A stretch of DNA of 64,000 nt, taken from Guillardia theta CCMP2712. Its lineage: Eukaryota; Cryptophyceae; Pyrenomonadales; Geminigeraceae. The position numbers and the translations under genes are program-made. Below the pieces are notes generated by a model. It was not told the DNA's origin and made no database searches. It was given only the letters and a program-made list of their open reading frames with translations. Below are positions 51,001 to 64,000 of the stretch, piece by piece (position 1 is the first letter of the stretch; each line of letters begins with the position of its first letter). Location of the stretch: positions 73,643 through 137,642 of the forward strand of contig NW_005434604.1 in the NCBI RefSeq assembly GCF_000315625.1, in the 5' to 3' direction.

Positions 51001-54000
51001 GACTTTGAGCTGTCTTCTCGTGTGTCCTGGCAGCGTCGGGGGAGGAGGTGGAGTGCTGGCAGGCAGGCTCTAGCCTGTCAGCCACGACCAGGGGGAGCAG
51101 AGGAAACGTCTGGACCGACGAGCATCGCTATCCGGAGCCTTGCTCCATGCTGTCTTCTGAGTGGGAATAGCCTTGGAGTCTCAAGAGCTCCTCATGAGAC
51201 AGCAGGTGAGGCTGGAGCGACAAAGCTCCCTGCCTCTGCCTCTCTCAGGCGCGTCCCGGTCCCGCCCAAGAGCCAACAGTCTCAGCCATGGTCGAGAACG
51301 CACGCAAAGGGTGCCGCATGCCTTGAGCGAGGAAACGCAGCGATACGACCGCACGTGTAGCAACATAGGCCATGCGGTCTAGCGCAGTGCTCTCAGCCTC
51401 TCCCAGGCGGTACAGCGTCCTATCAGCAGATACCAGTCTTTCATTCATTACCAACCATCGCCTCCTACATACACCCTCTCGTCCTATCTTACTACCCTCC
51501 TGTCCCTCGTCGCTCTGGATGGCCGCTGGCTCCATGCTGGCTCACAGCTTGGCTCCTCTGCCCCGCCGCTGCTCCCCTCCTTGACCTCCGTCGCCCCCAT
51601 TCCCCCCGCTCCTGCCGTCCTTCCCAGCCGCACCCACTCCCCCGTCGCCCCCATCACGGCCTTGCCCGACTCGATGAGGCGGATAGATGCCTGCAGGCAT
51701 GCCAGCTGCTTGGCCCGCGAGGGCGCTGGGCTGTCGGGGCAGGGGCGGCGGTCTGCGGGCGGCGAGTCGACGCAAGTATCGCACGGCATGTCGCTGTGTA
51801 CAAGGGAAGCCAAGAATGAGAGGAGCGGCAGACGCCAAGGAGATGAGACGAAGGGGGGATGTTTACTCCAGGCACGGCTGTCATGATCAGGCATGCTTGT
51901 CCCATCGAAACATCGCGATTGGCGGTCACTTGTTGACATGCGACTAGGCCAAGCGATCTGTTTTTTTCGAGCTACCTTGCAATCCACAACGGCGTCCGGA
52001 CTTCTTTCCTGTCAGCAAGATCTCCGACTGATATCCATCCATTGCGGTCGATCGTCTTCCGGCTTCAGTCCCATCGAATCGTCGCGCTTCCCAGTCACCC
52101 GCCGCCGTGCCAGACCCGGAAGCGCTGCGCTTCGCCAAAAGATCCTATTCGGTCCCCCCCCGCTCCCCCTTACAAGATCGCGCACCTCCCTTCCCTATCC
52201 TCCCCATTGCCCCCCACCTCATCAAACGCGCTTGAGCAAGCCATCACTCGATACCCGACATCTTGCCCTACCCGCGCCTCCTCCCCTCCACCGACATGTC
52301 CTCCTCCTCCCACGACTGGCAAGCCTCCCCCGTCCGTCCCTTCCCTTCTCTCCCCTCCCCCTCCCGCATGCCTGCACACGCCGCCCTCCTGCTCCGCCTC
52401 TTCCTTGCGCTGGCCGTGGCTTGCCTCGCGAGCCTGGTCAGCGGCCTTGTCTGGCTCCTCCAAGACGACGACTTGGACTCTCCCGTCACCCTGGACTCTC
52501 GTCTGGCGCTCCCGTCGGGGCCCCGGCTGGATCTCCTGCCGGCAGCATGCCAGGCAGGCGGCTTCGACAGGCGGAGGCTGCTGCAGCCGCACTTCGGTCA
52601 GACCTTCAAGGTCAAGCGCGTCGGCGTCCTCTAGACGACGGGAGAGAGGGGCTGTGTAGAGTAGCGAAGCATGTATGTAGAGTAAATAAAGAAGCACGAC
52701 TTTGAGCTGTCTCCTCGTGTGTCCTGGCAGCGTCGGGGGAGGAGGTGGAGAGCTGGCAGGCAGGCTCTAGCCTGTCAGCCACGACCAGGGGGAGCAGAGG
52801 AAACCTCTTGACCGACGAGCATCGCTATCCGGAGCCTTGCTCCATGCTGTCTTCTGAGTGGGAATAGCCTTGGAGTCTCAAGAGCTCCTCATGAGACAGC
52901 AGGTGAGGCTGGAGCGACAAAGCTCCCTGCCTTTGCCTCTCTCAGTCGCGTCCCGGTCCCGCCCAAGAGCCAACAGTCTCAGCCATGGTCGAGAACGCAC
53001 GCAAAGGGTGCCGCATGCCTTGAGCGAGGAAACGCAGCGATACGACCGCACGTGTAGCAACATAGGCCATGCGGTCTAGCGCAGTGCTCTCAGCCTCTCC
53101 CAGGCGGTACAGCGTCCTATCAGCAGATACCAGTCTTTCATTCATTACCAACCATCGCCTCCTACATACACCCTCTCGTCCTATCTTACTACCCTCCTGT
53201 CCCTCGTCGCTCTGGATGGCCGCTGGCTCCATGCTGGCTCACAGCTTGGCTCCTCTGCCCCGCCGCTGCTCCCCTCCTTGACCTCCGTCGCCCCCATTCC
53301 CCCCGCTCCTGCCGTCCTTCCCAGCCGCACCCACTCCCCCGTCGCCCCCATCACGGCCTTGCCCGACTCGATGAGGCGGATAGATGCCTGCAGGCATGCC
53401 AGCTGCTTGGCCCGCAAGGGCGCTGGGCTGTCGGGGCAGGGGCGGCGGTCGGCGGGCGGCGAGTCGACGCAAGTATCGCACGGCATGTCGCTGTGTACAA
53501 GGGAAGCCAAGAATGAGAGGAGCGGCAGACGCCAAGGAGATGAGACGAAGGGGGGATGTTTACTCCAGGCACGGCTGTCATGATCAGGCATGCTTGTCCC
53601 ATCGAAACATCGCGATTGTCGGTCACTTGTTGACATGCGACTAGGCCAAGCGATCTGTTTTTCGAGCTACCTCGCAATCCTCAACGGCATCCGGGACTCA
53701 GTCCCATCCAATCGTCGCGCTTCCCAGTCACCCGCCGCCGTGCCAGACCCGGAAGCGCTGCACTTCGCCAAAAGATCCTATTCGGTCCCCCCCGCTCTCC
53801 CTTACAAGATCCCGCACCTCCTTCCCTATCCTCCCCATCGCCCCCCACCTCATCAAACGCGCTTGAGCAAGCCATCACTGGATACCCGACATCTTCCCCC
53901 TGACCCCGCCTTCTCTCCTCCACCTACATGTCCTCCTCCTCCCACGACTGGCAAGCCTCTCCCGTCCCTTCTCTTCCCTCCCCCTCCCGCATGCCTGCCC

Positions 54001-57000
54001 ACGCCGCCCTCCTGCTCCGCCTCTCCCTTGCGCTGGCCGTGGCTTGCCTCGCGAGCCTGGTCAGCGGCCTTGTCTGGCTCCTCCAAGACGACGACTTGGA
54101 CTCTCCCGTCACCCTGGACTCTCGTCTGGCGCTCCCGTCGGCGCCCCGGCTGGATCTCCTGCCGGCGGCATGCCAGGCAGGCGGCTTCGACAGGCGGAGG
54201 CTGCTGCAGCCGCACTTCGGTCAGACCTTCAAGGTCAAGCGCGTCGGCGTCCTCTAGACGACGGGAGAGAGGGGCTGTGTAGAGTAGCGAAGCATGTATG
54301 TAGAGTAAATAAAGAAGCACGACTTTGAGCTGTCTCCTCGTGTGTCCTGGCAGCGTCGGGGGAGGAGGTGGAGTGCTGGCAGGCAGGCTCTAGCCTGTGC
54401 CACGACCAGGGGGAGCAGAGGAAACGTCTGGGCCGAGGAGCATCGCTATCCGGAGCCTTCTCCGGATTGCGACGCGAGGGAGTTATTGGGGTGAGCAAAA
54501 TTCTTTCAGTCCCCTGCATAGCATTCATGCCTCAGTTCTCGACAATCACGTTTGTTCTTGACAATCATGCTTGTTTTTATATCTTTGTTTGATCAGTTCT
54601 ATAGAGCGGGTGACGAATTTTACAAACTGGCAATTGTGCATCATTTCAGCTCAACGCGTTCATCCAACGGCGAGCTGGATAGCTTGTACACTGGTTTGGA
54701 ACAGGTTTGGAACATTCGTCACGATATCTAGATTTTTCAGTCACGATGGCATGATTGTTTCGAGGCCGATATTCTATTGTCGGAATTCATTGAATGTTTA
54801 GACAATTGATCGACTCTGAATTGCACTAGAGAAAAACAAACAAAAAATGCAATCACAACAAACAAAAATCCAATCAAAAGCCCTTGAATCCGCCGAGGTG
54901 TGGAGAAGTAGAACAGCATGAGCGCGGACATCACGACGCTGATGTTGCCTTGGCCAGCCTCTCTGAGCAGATGAGAAGGTCAAGGGCAGAGCCCATGATC
55001 TCATGCCTAGTCGCTTCCTTGGGCAGAACTCTCCTGGCATTCGCGATCACCTGCCGAGCTCGATCTTGGCTGCATCCGCAGGCGCTGCAAACAAACTCCA
55101 TGATTTGAAGGTCCTCGGGTGAGATGGAAGATGCAACCAGGTCCTCTGGGCGCCGCAGGACACCATCCCAACGATCCCACTGGGAGACGTCGTTAGCAAA
55201 GAAACGACAGTTGGGGCAGCTGTTGTCGATTCTCGCTCCTCCTTCCCCCTCGTGCCCATCGTGGGTCGTCAAGTCACTGCAGGAGAAGTGATCGATCGGT
55301 CCACATTTGCATCGCGGGCACATGAGAGCATTGGGCATCTCCTTCTTCAGTTGCTCTTGTAGTAGTGCTCGCCCTGCTTCGCTTGAGAAGCTTCCTCCAT
55401 TGGCGTCCTGCTCTCTCTGAAGAAGCGACTGTGCATGAGCATACGTCTTTGCATCCCGCCATTGCTGCTTGATGGCGAAGTACTTGGCCATCGCCTCCTC
55501 AGTCGCATGTCGGGCAACCTCGGTGTCTTTGAGCGGGTTTGACAAGCATCCTGGGGCAGCGCATCTGAGCTGCGGCTCAGGATCCGTCGCTTCCACCTTT
55601 TGCTCCGCCCACGTGATGCGAATGAATTGGTTGAAGCATTCATGGCACATCACATGCCCTTCGGAACACTGGTACGAATCTGCAGGGTCCACCTGCTCCA
55701 TGCAGCTGTGGCACTCAACATCAACTGCATCTGACTGTTTTGAAGCCGCTGGCTGTTTCGAAGTCGCTGCAATCTGCTCCAATACAAGTTTCTGCAGCTG
55801 GGAAATGAGGGACGACGTGCCCTCGTCCAGCCGTCGATGGAGGAAGAGACACATTGCTCCGTACCTGCATGGGGTGGAAGTGCAGAATCGTCCTCGCCTG
55901 CCATTATCGTTGATGGCTCGTTGCTTCCCTGCGTTGTCGATAAATTCATCTTCCGGAAGGATCTCATCGTCCACGCCGATGAACCCCTTTGGAATGACTA
56001 CTGAAGAAACCTCGCTGCTCATGCTTTTTGCATCGTCATCACTGCTTTCCTCACTTTCATCAGACACTGCTGCTGACGAAACTGTCTTCTTCGCTCTCAC
56101 ATTTTCCTTGATATGAGCGCATTTACACATTTTGCCTTTGCTGCACTTCGGGTAAAAATGGCACTCAAGCAAGGCTCGTTGTTCCGTCGAATGCATTCCT
56201 GTCCTTGCATGGTCCTTTCCAATAGTTTTTGCCATCTCAGACAACAAATGCTTTTCAACCGTCCCGTTCTTGCGCTTCAAAAAGAAGAATTTTCCAGGAA
56301 GTGACTTGTTCGAGTCACTGGACTGACTAGCTTGCTTGGTCTTTTTATCATTCTGTCGTCCTTCCTGACTTTCTGGCTCTTTGTGTTGCTTCTTTTGTTG
56401 CACATTAGATCCCTGCTTTTCTGGATTTTGTGTCTCTTTAATTTTTGTTTGTTTTTGCTGATCATCCTTCTGTTTTGCTTCAGGCTCAGGTTTCTCTTGA
56501 TTCTTACTTTTTTGCTGCTGACTCTTTTCCTTTTCGGGCTCCTTGCCTGTTTTGTCTTTCTTTTCACTGTTTTTTTTGTCTTTTTCCTTGTCCTCATCCT
56601 TGTCCTTCTGTTTGTCTTTCTTGGCCTGCTCATCTTTGGTCGCGGAGCTCCCCTTCTGTGCCTGTGCTTGCAACGGTTTCTCTTCCTGCTTCTCCTTGTC
56701 TTTTTGCTTGTCTTTCTTGCTCTCCTTTTCACCTTTCGGTGTGGAGTTTCCCTTGTTTGCCTGTGCTTGCGCCTCCTGCTTCTCATCATGCTTCTCCTTG
56801 TCCTTCTCCTTGTCCTTCTCCTTGTCCTTCTCCTTGTCCTTCTTGTTTTGCTTGTCTTTCATGTCTTGACCCCCTCGCAGCCCTTGAGATGGTTTGTCTT
56901 CTTGCTTCTCCTTTTCTGTACTCTTCTGTGTTTCCTTTTGCTTGTCCTTTTGCTGTTGCTGCTGCGGCTGCTTCTCTTGTGGTCGTTTATTCTTCTCTGT

Positions 57001-60000
57001 CTCCTCATCTCCTTTCGGCGTCTTTTCTTTCTTCTGCTTGTCATGCTTTTCACAAGCACTGTTTGCTTTGTTGAACACGATGACTCGCTGTAATTGCTCA
57101 GCCGCAGTCACAATAGCTGAGCGAGGCATCAAGTGATTGTCCGACATGAGTGGAACAAGCCAGCGAAGCTCGTTATTGCTACGAGCCTGCAGTGTGGCCA
57201 AGTGATCGTTGTCTCCAGTCACTATCACTAAGTCCGTCAGAGTGACATTCGCTGGATCAGCACCGACAGGAGCAAGTTGACCGCTGCGACAGAGCTCTGA
57301 TGCCTCGCTTGCAAGCCGAACGTCCTCGATGGTTGCCATCCATTGACCATTGGAAGTTCGCTTGAAGTTGCTGTTGATCACCCGCCATCCCAGTCCCGTT
57401 ACACGATTCAAGAGTCGCATGGACTCAATCACCGCTTTCTGTGATATCACGTTCTTTTCCATCGCATCAATGGGATTTGGATGAAAGAAATATTTGGCCT
57501 GTGGGTGCACACGTGCTACCAGTTTTGATCGCTCAGAAAGTGTAGCTTCGATTCGCTCGATTAGCGTGACTAACACGTCAGGAGAGTCGAAGATGCAAAG
57601 AAAGCTGAAGCCATCTACGACTAACCCGACGTGGCGTTGAGTCTCACTCTGTACAAATGACGTGGAGATGATTTGAGCTGGTTTGATGGCTTCCTCCTTG
57701 AAATGGACGAACTTGCACTTAGATGCGTCATGGCGATCTCCGTTCCCACACTCTTGCCCTATCGCTCCGGGATGGCTACGTAGATACCCCGATGCAATGT
57801 TGGGCACGAGTTCATTGAAGTTTGTCGAAACGCGTTGTCCTGAGAGGCGCTTCACCATGCAAAAATTTGCCTTGTTCTTGTTTGTTGTCTTGGCAGCAGG
57901 CGAATTCGGCTGCGAGAAATGAACATAATTACAAGATGATGCATCATGCCCTGGACTTGTATTATTGCATTCCTTTGCTACACGATTAGTCTTCAAATAC
58001 TCGAGAGCAGGACTTTCGACAAGTTGAGACAACTGCACTGTTTCTACCTCTCCAGAGAGGCGCATGACACGATATCGAACCGCATCATCTTTGTGTTGTT
58101 TATTCCCTTTTCCTGACATCTTCGGGCGACCGCAAGTGGCACAGACTGTGATCAGAGCACAAGGGGCATGGCCAGTCGATCAGTCCCAAAACAGACGGAG
58201 CAAGGAGAGGAGAGCAAGACACGGGAGCCGCGAGTGCGGAGCACAGGAGGGGTGGTGGGAAATCGCAGCACGCGGCAGAAACCGCATCTGTGACTCGAAA
58301 ATAAAGCTCCATAACTTTCAAATACGAACAATTAAATTTGAATTTAATCCAGAGAATTAGCAATCCAAACCACAAAGTTGGCTGGCATTTCAGGCACCCC
58401 GTTTTAATTGCGCCCGGCCCACCCCCCAGCTTCTTTTGGCTCTCTGCCATCACATCGCAACCAGTCCACCCCACCCCACCCCCTCCCTGAAAGGACCGGC
58501 CTCCCCCCCTGATATGTTTACTCAAAGTTAAGTAAAACGTTACTGTACGAGGACAAATGACAAGACCCCAGTACTACGGTAGTCGCACTGCAGCGGCAGC
58601 CCCGTCGGCCATTCTGCCGCACTCTCCGGCCGGGCCCCGGCCCCGGCCCAACGCCGGGCTCAGACACTGTCAGACTCAGACGAGTTCGGATCATCGCGCA
58701 CAGTGCGCGATCGGACAAGCCTCCGTTTCCGTCAGACAATGAAGTAGACAATCCTTCACTGACAGCAAAGCACTCAGGCTTCTATTCATTGATGCAGGAA
58801 TACCTTCATTGCAACTTCATCTTTTACCGTTCTCTCCATAATCACTTGTGTTTGCATATCTCCTTTTCATTCCTCTTACGGATCAACGACGGTTCAGAGC
58901 TCGTGCTCGTTCGGAATCCTCTCAGGTTCGTTTATTTAACTCGTTGGTGTATTCACCGCTTCCCAACTTTTACCGTCAGTGCATTTCCGGCGTGTCCGCA
59001 TTCTCAAGTTTCACTGGGCGTCTGCGGCTGAACTGAGCCAGTCCTTCCACTCGGCTTCGGCCTTATCGAACAACAGCTGGCTCTTCTTCGAGTCTACCTT
59101 TCCCTGGGCAATCTGTCAATGTCTACAAGACACGAGCTGGGGATTCCAGACCTTTGCTCCATCCACGGATATTGAAAGCTTGTTGAGTGTCCTGCGAACT
59201 GGTCAGTGCTATCCTTGCAGCGCTGGGACTGATGGAATTACGAGAGGAATTTTCTCTCTCGCTGCTCTGCTTCGATTTCCAACCTTGAACAGGAGAGTTG
59301 AGTAAGGACAGGATCTGTGCAAGAGGGAGAGTAAATCTTACTTGTCTGGCTCCCCCCACGTTGTGCCGCACTCACAGCCTTCAAGCCCTGTCACTGCAAT
59401 GAGGACATGTCGAGGACAAAACTGAGTTAGTCCAGACACCTTCGTGCTGACTTGATTCATCGCCCTTCGCAGCACGGCAGCATCTTTGTCGATTGCAAAC
59501 TTTGCCTTGGAAAGATATCAAAGGAGATCCGCATGGATGTTCGGAAAGGCACCTTCTTCCAATCGTTCTCGCCCAATGCGGCCTTGACTGTAGTGAATAT
59601 TTTCTCCTTGACGTCAAGGCAAATCTGTCTCTTTTCAGAAATGAGCGAAGAGTCCTGCATTCTTGTGGCATAATCCGCGTTTGCTTTCTCTCTATTGTCA
59701 TAGGGGTCTATCTTGCCCGCCGCCGGCAAGTCGTTTTCCCCTAAGCTGCTTTGGCTTTCGCTCTTTCCTCTTCCTGCTCCGAAGTCGAGTTTCGCAAAGT
59801 CTCCTCGCCTGGCTTCTGCTGGAGGAGGGGTGATAGCGATTGCAGCAGATACAAGGGGGAGAACAGAGAGACGATGTATCAAGCTCCTTCTGTGCAAGCA
59901 CTGAGCTTCTTCCTCTAATCTCATCGATAGCGCGATCCTTGGCTGGGACCTCGAGGTCCTCCCTGCGCAAAACCTTCAGCTGGTGGATACTCCAGCGAAT

Positions 60001-61745
60001 GTGGGGTCGGATGTCTTTACCCGCATGCACAGGGTGCGGCCAAGCAAAGCCATCGCAGGAAACGACGAGGAAAGAAAGAAGCACCAAGGTCTCCGAAAAC
60101 CTCATCCTCGTATCCTGCCAAGCAAGGTATGTCAATGATAGAATGCCTGCTCCAGCATTTTCACTCCGACGTATCAGCAGCTTCGTGTTAAGACTAGCAG
60201 CATCATTTGATCTACCATGAAGAGTCTCTCGAACAAAAGGCAGCAAACACAAATCGAATCATCTCTGATATCAAAATGTTCTGCCCTGAAAACCTCCTCC
60301 TCTGGGGCAGCCTGTTTTGTCATAGGAAAAGGGAGGCAGTCCTCTTGGGGCAGCAAAAGCAAGCCTAGTTCTTTCCTCGCATTTATTTTGCTGTCTCACA
60401 AGAACTTTAATCAAGGCGTGATGGCGGTGGCGAGGGGAGAGCCAACGACCATGGAGGGAGTTGCGAAGGCGATAAGGAGGGTGTTGATGAGAGCGATAGT
60501 GATCATGGCGATCGCGTCAGCGGCATGTTCTTCCTCCTTTGTTCCGAGCAAGGCACCAGCAGGCGATATGCTGCGAGCAGGGATGGATCGCTACAGGGGG
60601 CATACTTGCGATACAAGAGCCCGGTTGCTTCCTTTGAGACAGAGGAGAAGACGTCCGTCCTCCTCTGGTCCTCACTTGTTCATGAGACTTGGTATTAATC
60701 TTCGCACGAGCGAGAAAATCTTGCCGGCCCTCAGATGCTCCGCTGAGGAAACTGAGGGGTTCGCCGTGCAGCCTGTGGAAGGGGATGCTTCAGCGAGGTC
60801 GGAGGGGACGAGCATGTCCTACCGAGAGCGTTTCGATGATGTCCTACCGTCCTGGTTGATCGACAGACTGGAGGCCTGCGGCTTTTCCTGCCCCACTCCC
60901 GTCCAGTCGGCCGCCATAGAGACGATTGTAAGAGATTCCAAGGACGCTCTTGTTCAAGCCTACACGGGCTCTGGCAAGACTCTTGCCTTCATGGTCCCAC
61001 TCTTCGCGGTCTTGGAGCAGGTGAGAGATGGAGGCAGCGATGGCAGCAGTTCTGTGATGGCGCATGCCAGGATCGACTGCAGGACAAGAAGGGAAGGAGG
61101 CTGGCTGGGGTCCAGGTGCTGTCCTGATAAAATTATCTTGATGTCTATTTGACGGGACTCTCAGGCCGTCATCGTTGCGCCGACACGAGAGCTTGCCATG
61201 CAGCTGACCAAAGTTGCGCGTCAGGTCAGAGAGCAGCGCAGGCTTAGCCCCCCTGTCATGCTGACCCTGTTTGTAAGATCGCCGTTGGATGCCCTGATGC
61301 TACCTTGAATGTGATGTCCATCACGAGCGATTCTAAGGTGATGAGGGGAGGAGGAGGAGGAGGAGGAGGAGGATGCGGGGGAAAAGATTGGGGGAAAGGG
61401 GAGCATGACAGGTTTGATTTGCAGGCAAAAAGGCAACGAATCTGGCTCAAGGCCGACCCCCCCCAAGTAACCCTGCAGCGGGATGTTTGCATTGATTGTC
61501 ATTTTCTGATTATCAGGTTGTGATCGGCGATGCAGAGTCGCTGCTGAAAGTGTCAGAAGCAGGTGAACGCTCAGAATGCAAGGTCGCCACCATGTCGTGT
61601 TGTGCTTGACTTCTGGTTTCCTGTGCAGGAACGTTGAGAACTGGGTCTCTGCGATTCCTGGTGGTTGACGAGGTGAAACGATGGAGGATGGGAGGATGAA
61701 AGACGGGGGAAAGCGTGTGAGGACGAGAGGAAGAGGAAGAGTTTC

Positions 61746-61776
<31 letters not shown>

Positions 61777-64000
61777 TAGAGATGATGAATGGGGAAAGAG
61801 AGGGAGAACACAAGGGTTGTAACGATTCAACAAGATACATTGCCACACTGATGGGGACGGGGTCAGAAAATTGGACAGAGACAGAGACAGAGACAGAAGA
61901 TGACGATGATGTGATGATGAAAAGCTTGCTTATTTTTATTTCGATCTGTGCAGGTGGACGCCTGTATCGCCAACCCTTCGAGCAAGCAGGTGAAGCGAAG
62001 AGATGAAATCGTGCGTCGAAGAAGACTGATTGGAGCCTTTCAGGCTCTCAACCGCCTCCTCAGCCGTTTCCTGACGTCAAGGAAAGCTGCGTCGGATGTC
62101 GAGCAGGTTGTCTGGTAGTCTGTGGATGCTCCAGCCTAGTGAGCTCTGTTGATAGAGACGGACTGTGTTTGCCAGCGCTACTGTCAAGTTCCACCAGCAC
62201 TTCTTACAGGTCCTGGAGAAGAGGAGGGCAGGAGAGGAGGAGGGGAGGGAAGGGGAGGGAAGGGACGGGGAGGAGAGAGGAGACCATTTTGAATGCCTCT
62301 GACCGCCAGTTTCGACAATCTCATCTGCTATCCTTGACATCCCTCTTTCTCTGTATCCTCACCCTTCTCCCCGAACTTCCCTGCCATCTTCCTTTCCATC
62401 GTCGCTTCCTCCATCGTTGAATCCACATCTCCTCTCTCTCCCTTCATCCTCAACGCAACTTACCTTGCTGAACTTTCTCCCTTATCTCTCATTGCCATCG
62501 CAGGTCTGCGAAAAGAACAAGTGGCTCCTTGATCCCGTCCACGTTCACGTTGACAAGGAGATAAAAGTTCCTCCTCAGCTTTCCCATTTCTTCCTGCCCT
62601 GTGAGACCCTTGACGACCGTATCCGGGTGAGAGGAGGGAGCGAGCAGGAGAAGTTGCTGAGAGGTGGAGCAGGAGACTCTCAGGATGTGTGAGGTTGGAA
62701 TGAAGCGGGCTGCTGCTGGGAAGGATGAGGAGGGAGGGAGGGGCGGGAGGAGGACAGTGGGGAGGGCGAGAGGATCGTCGTTGTCTTCGCCGATGAGAGT
62801 CGAGATAGCTGGGACGACCTGTACCGATCGCTTGCCGGTTTTGCTTCCTCCACATCTACCTTCCAATCTCCCACCTCTTGTCCTTGCCACTTCTCTCCTC
62901 CCCTATCCGCTCCTCTTCCCCCTCCCCTCCCCTCCCCTCCCCTCCCCTCCCCTCCCTTCCCCTCCCTTCCCTTCCCTTCCCTGCCCTTCCTTTCTTTCTT
63001 CCTTCTCTCATCGCACTCCTCCCTCCTCAATGTCTCTTCCCCTCAACCCTCCACCTCTCTCCTTCCTCTGACCTCCACACAGGAGTGGTGGACAAGGATC
63101 GTCTCCTTGTCCTCGAGGAAGCGATCGGATCGACCGCCAGGACAAGAGTGATGAGCAAATTTCGCAGCCTTGTGAGAAAACCTCCTCTTCCTCCTCCCAC
63201 CATGCCCCTTCCGTCTTTTTGCTAGTCCCTGTACTCCCCCTCGCTGCTCTCTTCCTAACTCTGCGGCCTCCCCTCTCAACTCCCCCTTCACTTCCTCCTC
63301 ATCGTCTCCCAGGGCGGCAACCGCATCCTCTTGGCTTCAGACGTTGCCTCTCGCGGGCTCGACATCCCAGACATCAACATGGTGGTGAGGACCCAACGAG
63401 TCTTCTCCCATCTCTTCCCATCTCCTCCTCCCATCCTCAGCGTTTGCGATTGCCAACGCTCCTGCCCTCCTTCTCCTTCTCCTCCTCTTTGTTGCTCTCT
63501 TTTTCCGGGATGCCTGCTCACCCTTGACCCTCTTCTCCTCCTCTTGTTCCTCCTGCTCCTCCTCCTCCTCCTGATCCTCCTCCTCCTCTGCTCCTCTTCC
63601 TCCCCACTGTCTCCCCTCCTCCTCCCTCTCTCGGCCTCTCGTCCGCCTCAACACCTTGTCAGATCAACTTCGATCTCCCGCCTGACTGGGAGCTGTACTG
63701 CCATCGTGCCGGTCGTGCCGGTCGACTTGGACGAGAGGTGAGGGAGGAGAGGGAAGGAGAGGAGAGGGAGGGGAAGTGAGGGAGGGGAAGGAGGAGAGAG
63801 GGAGGAGGTATCGAAGAAGAGAGGGAGAGAGACGGAGACGGAGAGGGAGGTGAGGGCGAGGGCTAGGGAGAGGAGGAAGGAGGGAGGAGAAGGGGAGACG
63901 GAGAGGGTGGGGATGCTCGTTGTAGTCTGATCGTCTTGCAGGGCTCTGTGATGACGCTGCTGGCTGAGGATGAACTCTTCGTGCTCCAGCGTTTTGCCAA

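Overview
This is eukaryotic nuclear DNA. Almost every recognisable gene is cut by short GT-AG introns (many 37-70 nt) that become clear only when exons are joined in phase, intergenic DNA is long, and low-complexity tracts and two 100-N assembly gaps are present. Two adjacent genes at the right end encode proteins with a signal peptide followed by a phenylalanine-led transit peptide, and one of them also has a twin-arginine-type second leader. That is the import code of a complex red-lineage plastid. Together with the GC-rich, intron-dense style, this suggests a cryptophyte-like alga (Guillardia theta is the best guess; this is inference, no search was possible).

Layout. 1-1782 (-): intronless RBR ubiquitin ligase running off the left edge. 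2919-11303 (+): many-exon ARM/HEAT-like gene with three large (TCCTCG)n introns. 12387-13169 (+): small 3-exon gene. 14802-15426 (-): secreted WW-domain protein with an apparent frameshift. 16212-18470 (+): secreted GH29 alpha-L-fucosidase. 18779-21826 (-): 14-exon GAF plus cyclic-nucleotide-binding protein. 23398-25561 (-): TFIIB-like factor with a long Pro/Met/Gln-rich tail. 27029-32484 (+): tuberin (TSC2)-like RapGAP. 33159-37248 (+): coiled-coil/HEAT protein. 38008-41098 (+): BTB domain fused to a Tubby domain. 41172-44889 (-): UVRAG/Vps38-like subunit of the class III PI3-kinase complex.

46727-54460 is the most unusual stretch. A small single-span membrane protein gene is present in five tandem copies (about 1.63-1.70 kb per unit, alternating A-B-A-B), with a diverged sixth member head-to-head on the left. 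I do not recognise the family. Next, 54931-58119 (-) is a 1062-residue intronless gene that joins NYN-type nuclease, CCCH-like fingers (two with His for Cys), a RING/RBR-like region and a UBA-like C-terminus. It resembles a combined RNA-decay and ubiquitin factor.

The right end has a head-to-head pair of plastid genes: a thylakoid-lumen helical protein (59011-60105, -) and a plastid-targeted DEAD-box helicase (60421 to beyond 64000, +).

There is no operon logic. Shared themes are ubiquitin ligation (RBR, BTB adaptor, RING), nutrient and membrane-trafficking control (TSC2, UVRAG), and plastid supply. Exon boundaries quoted as exact were checked for reading phase; those called approximate were not.
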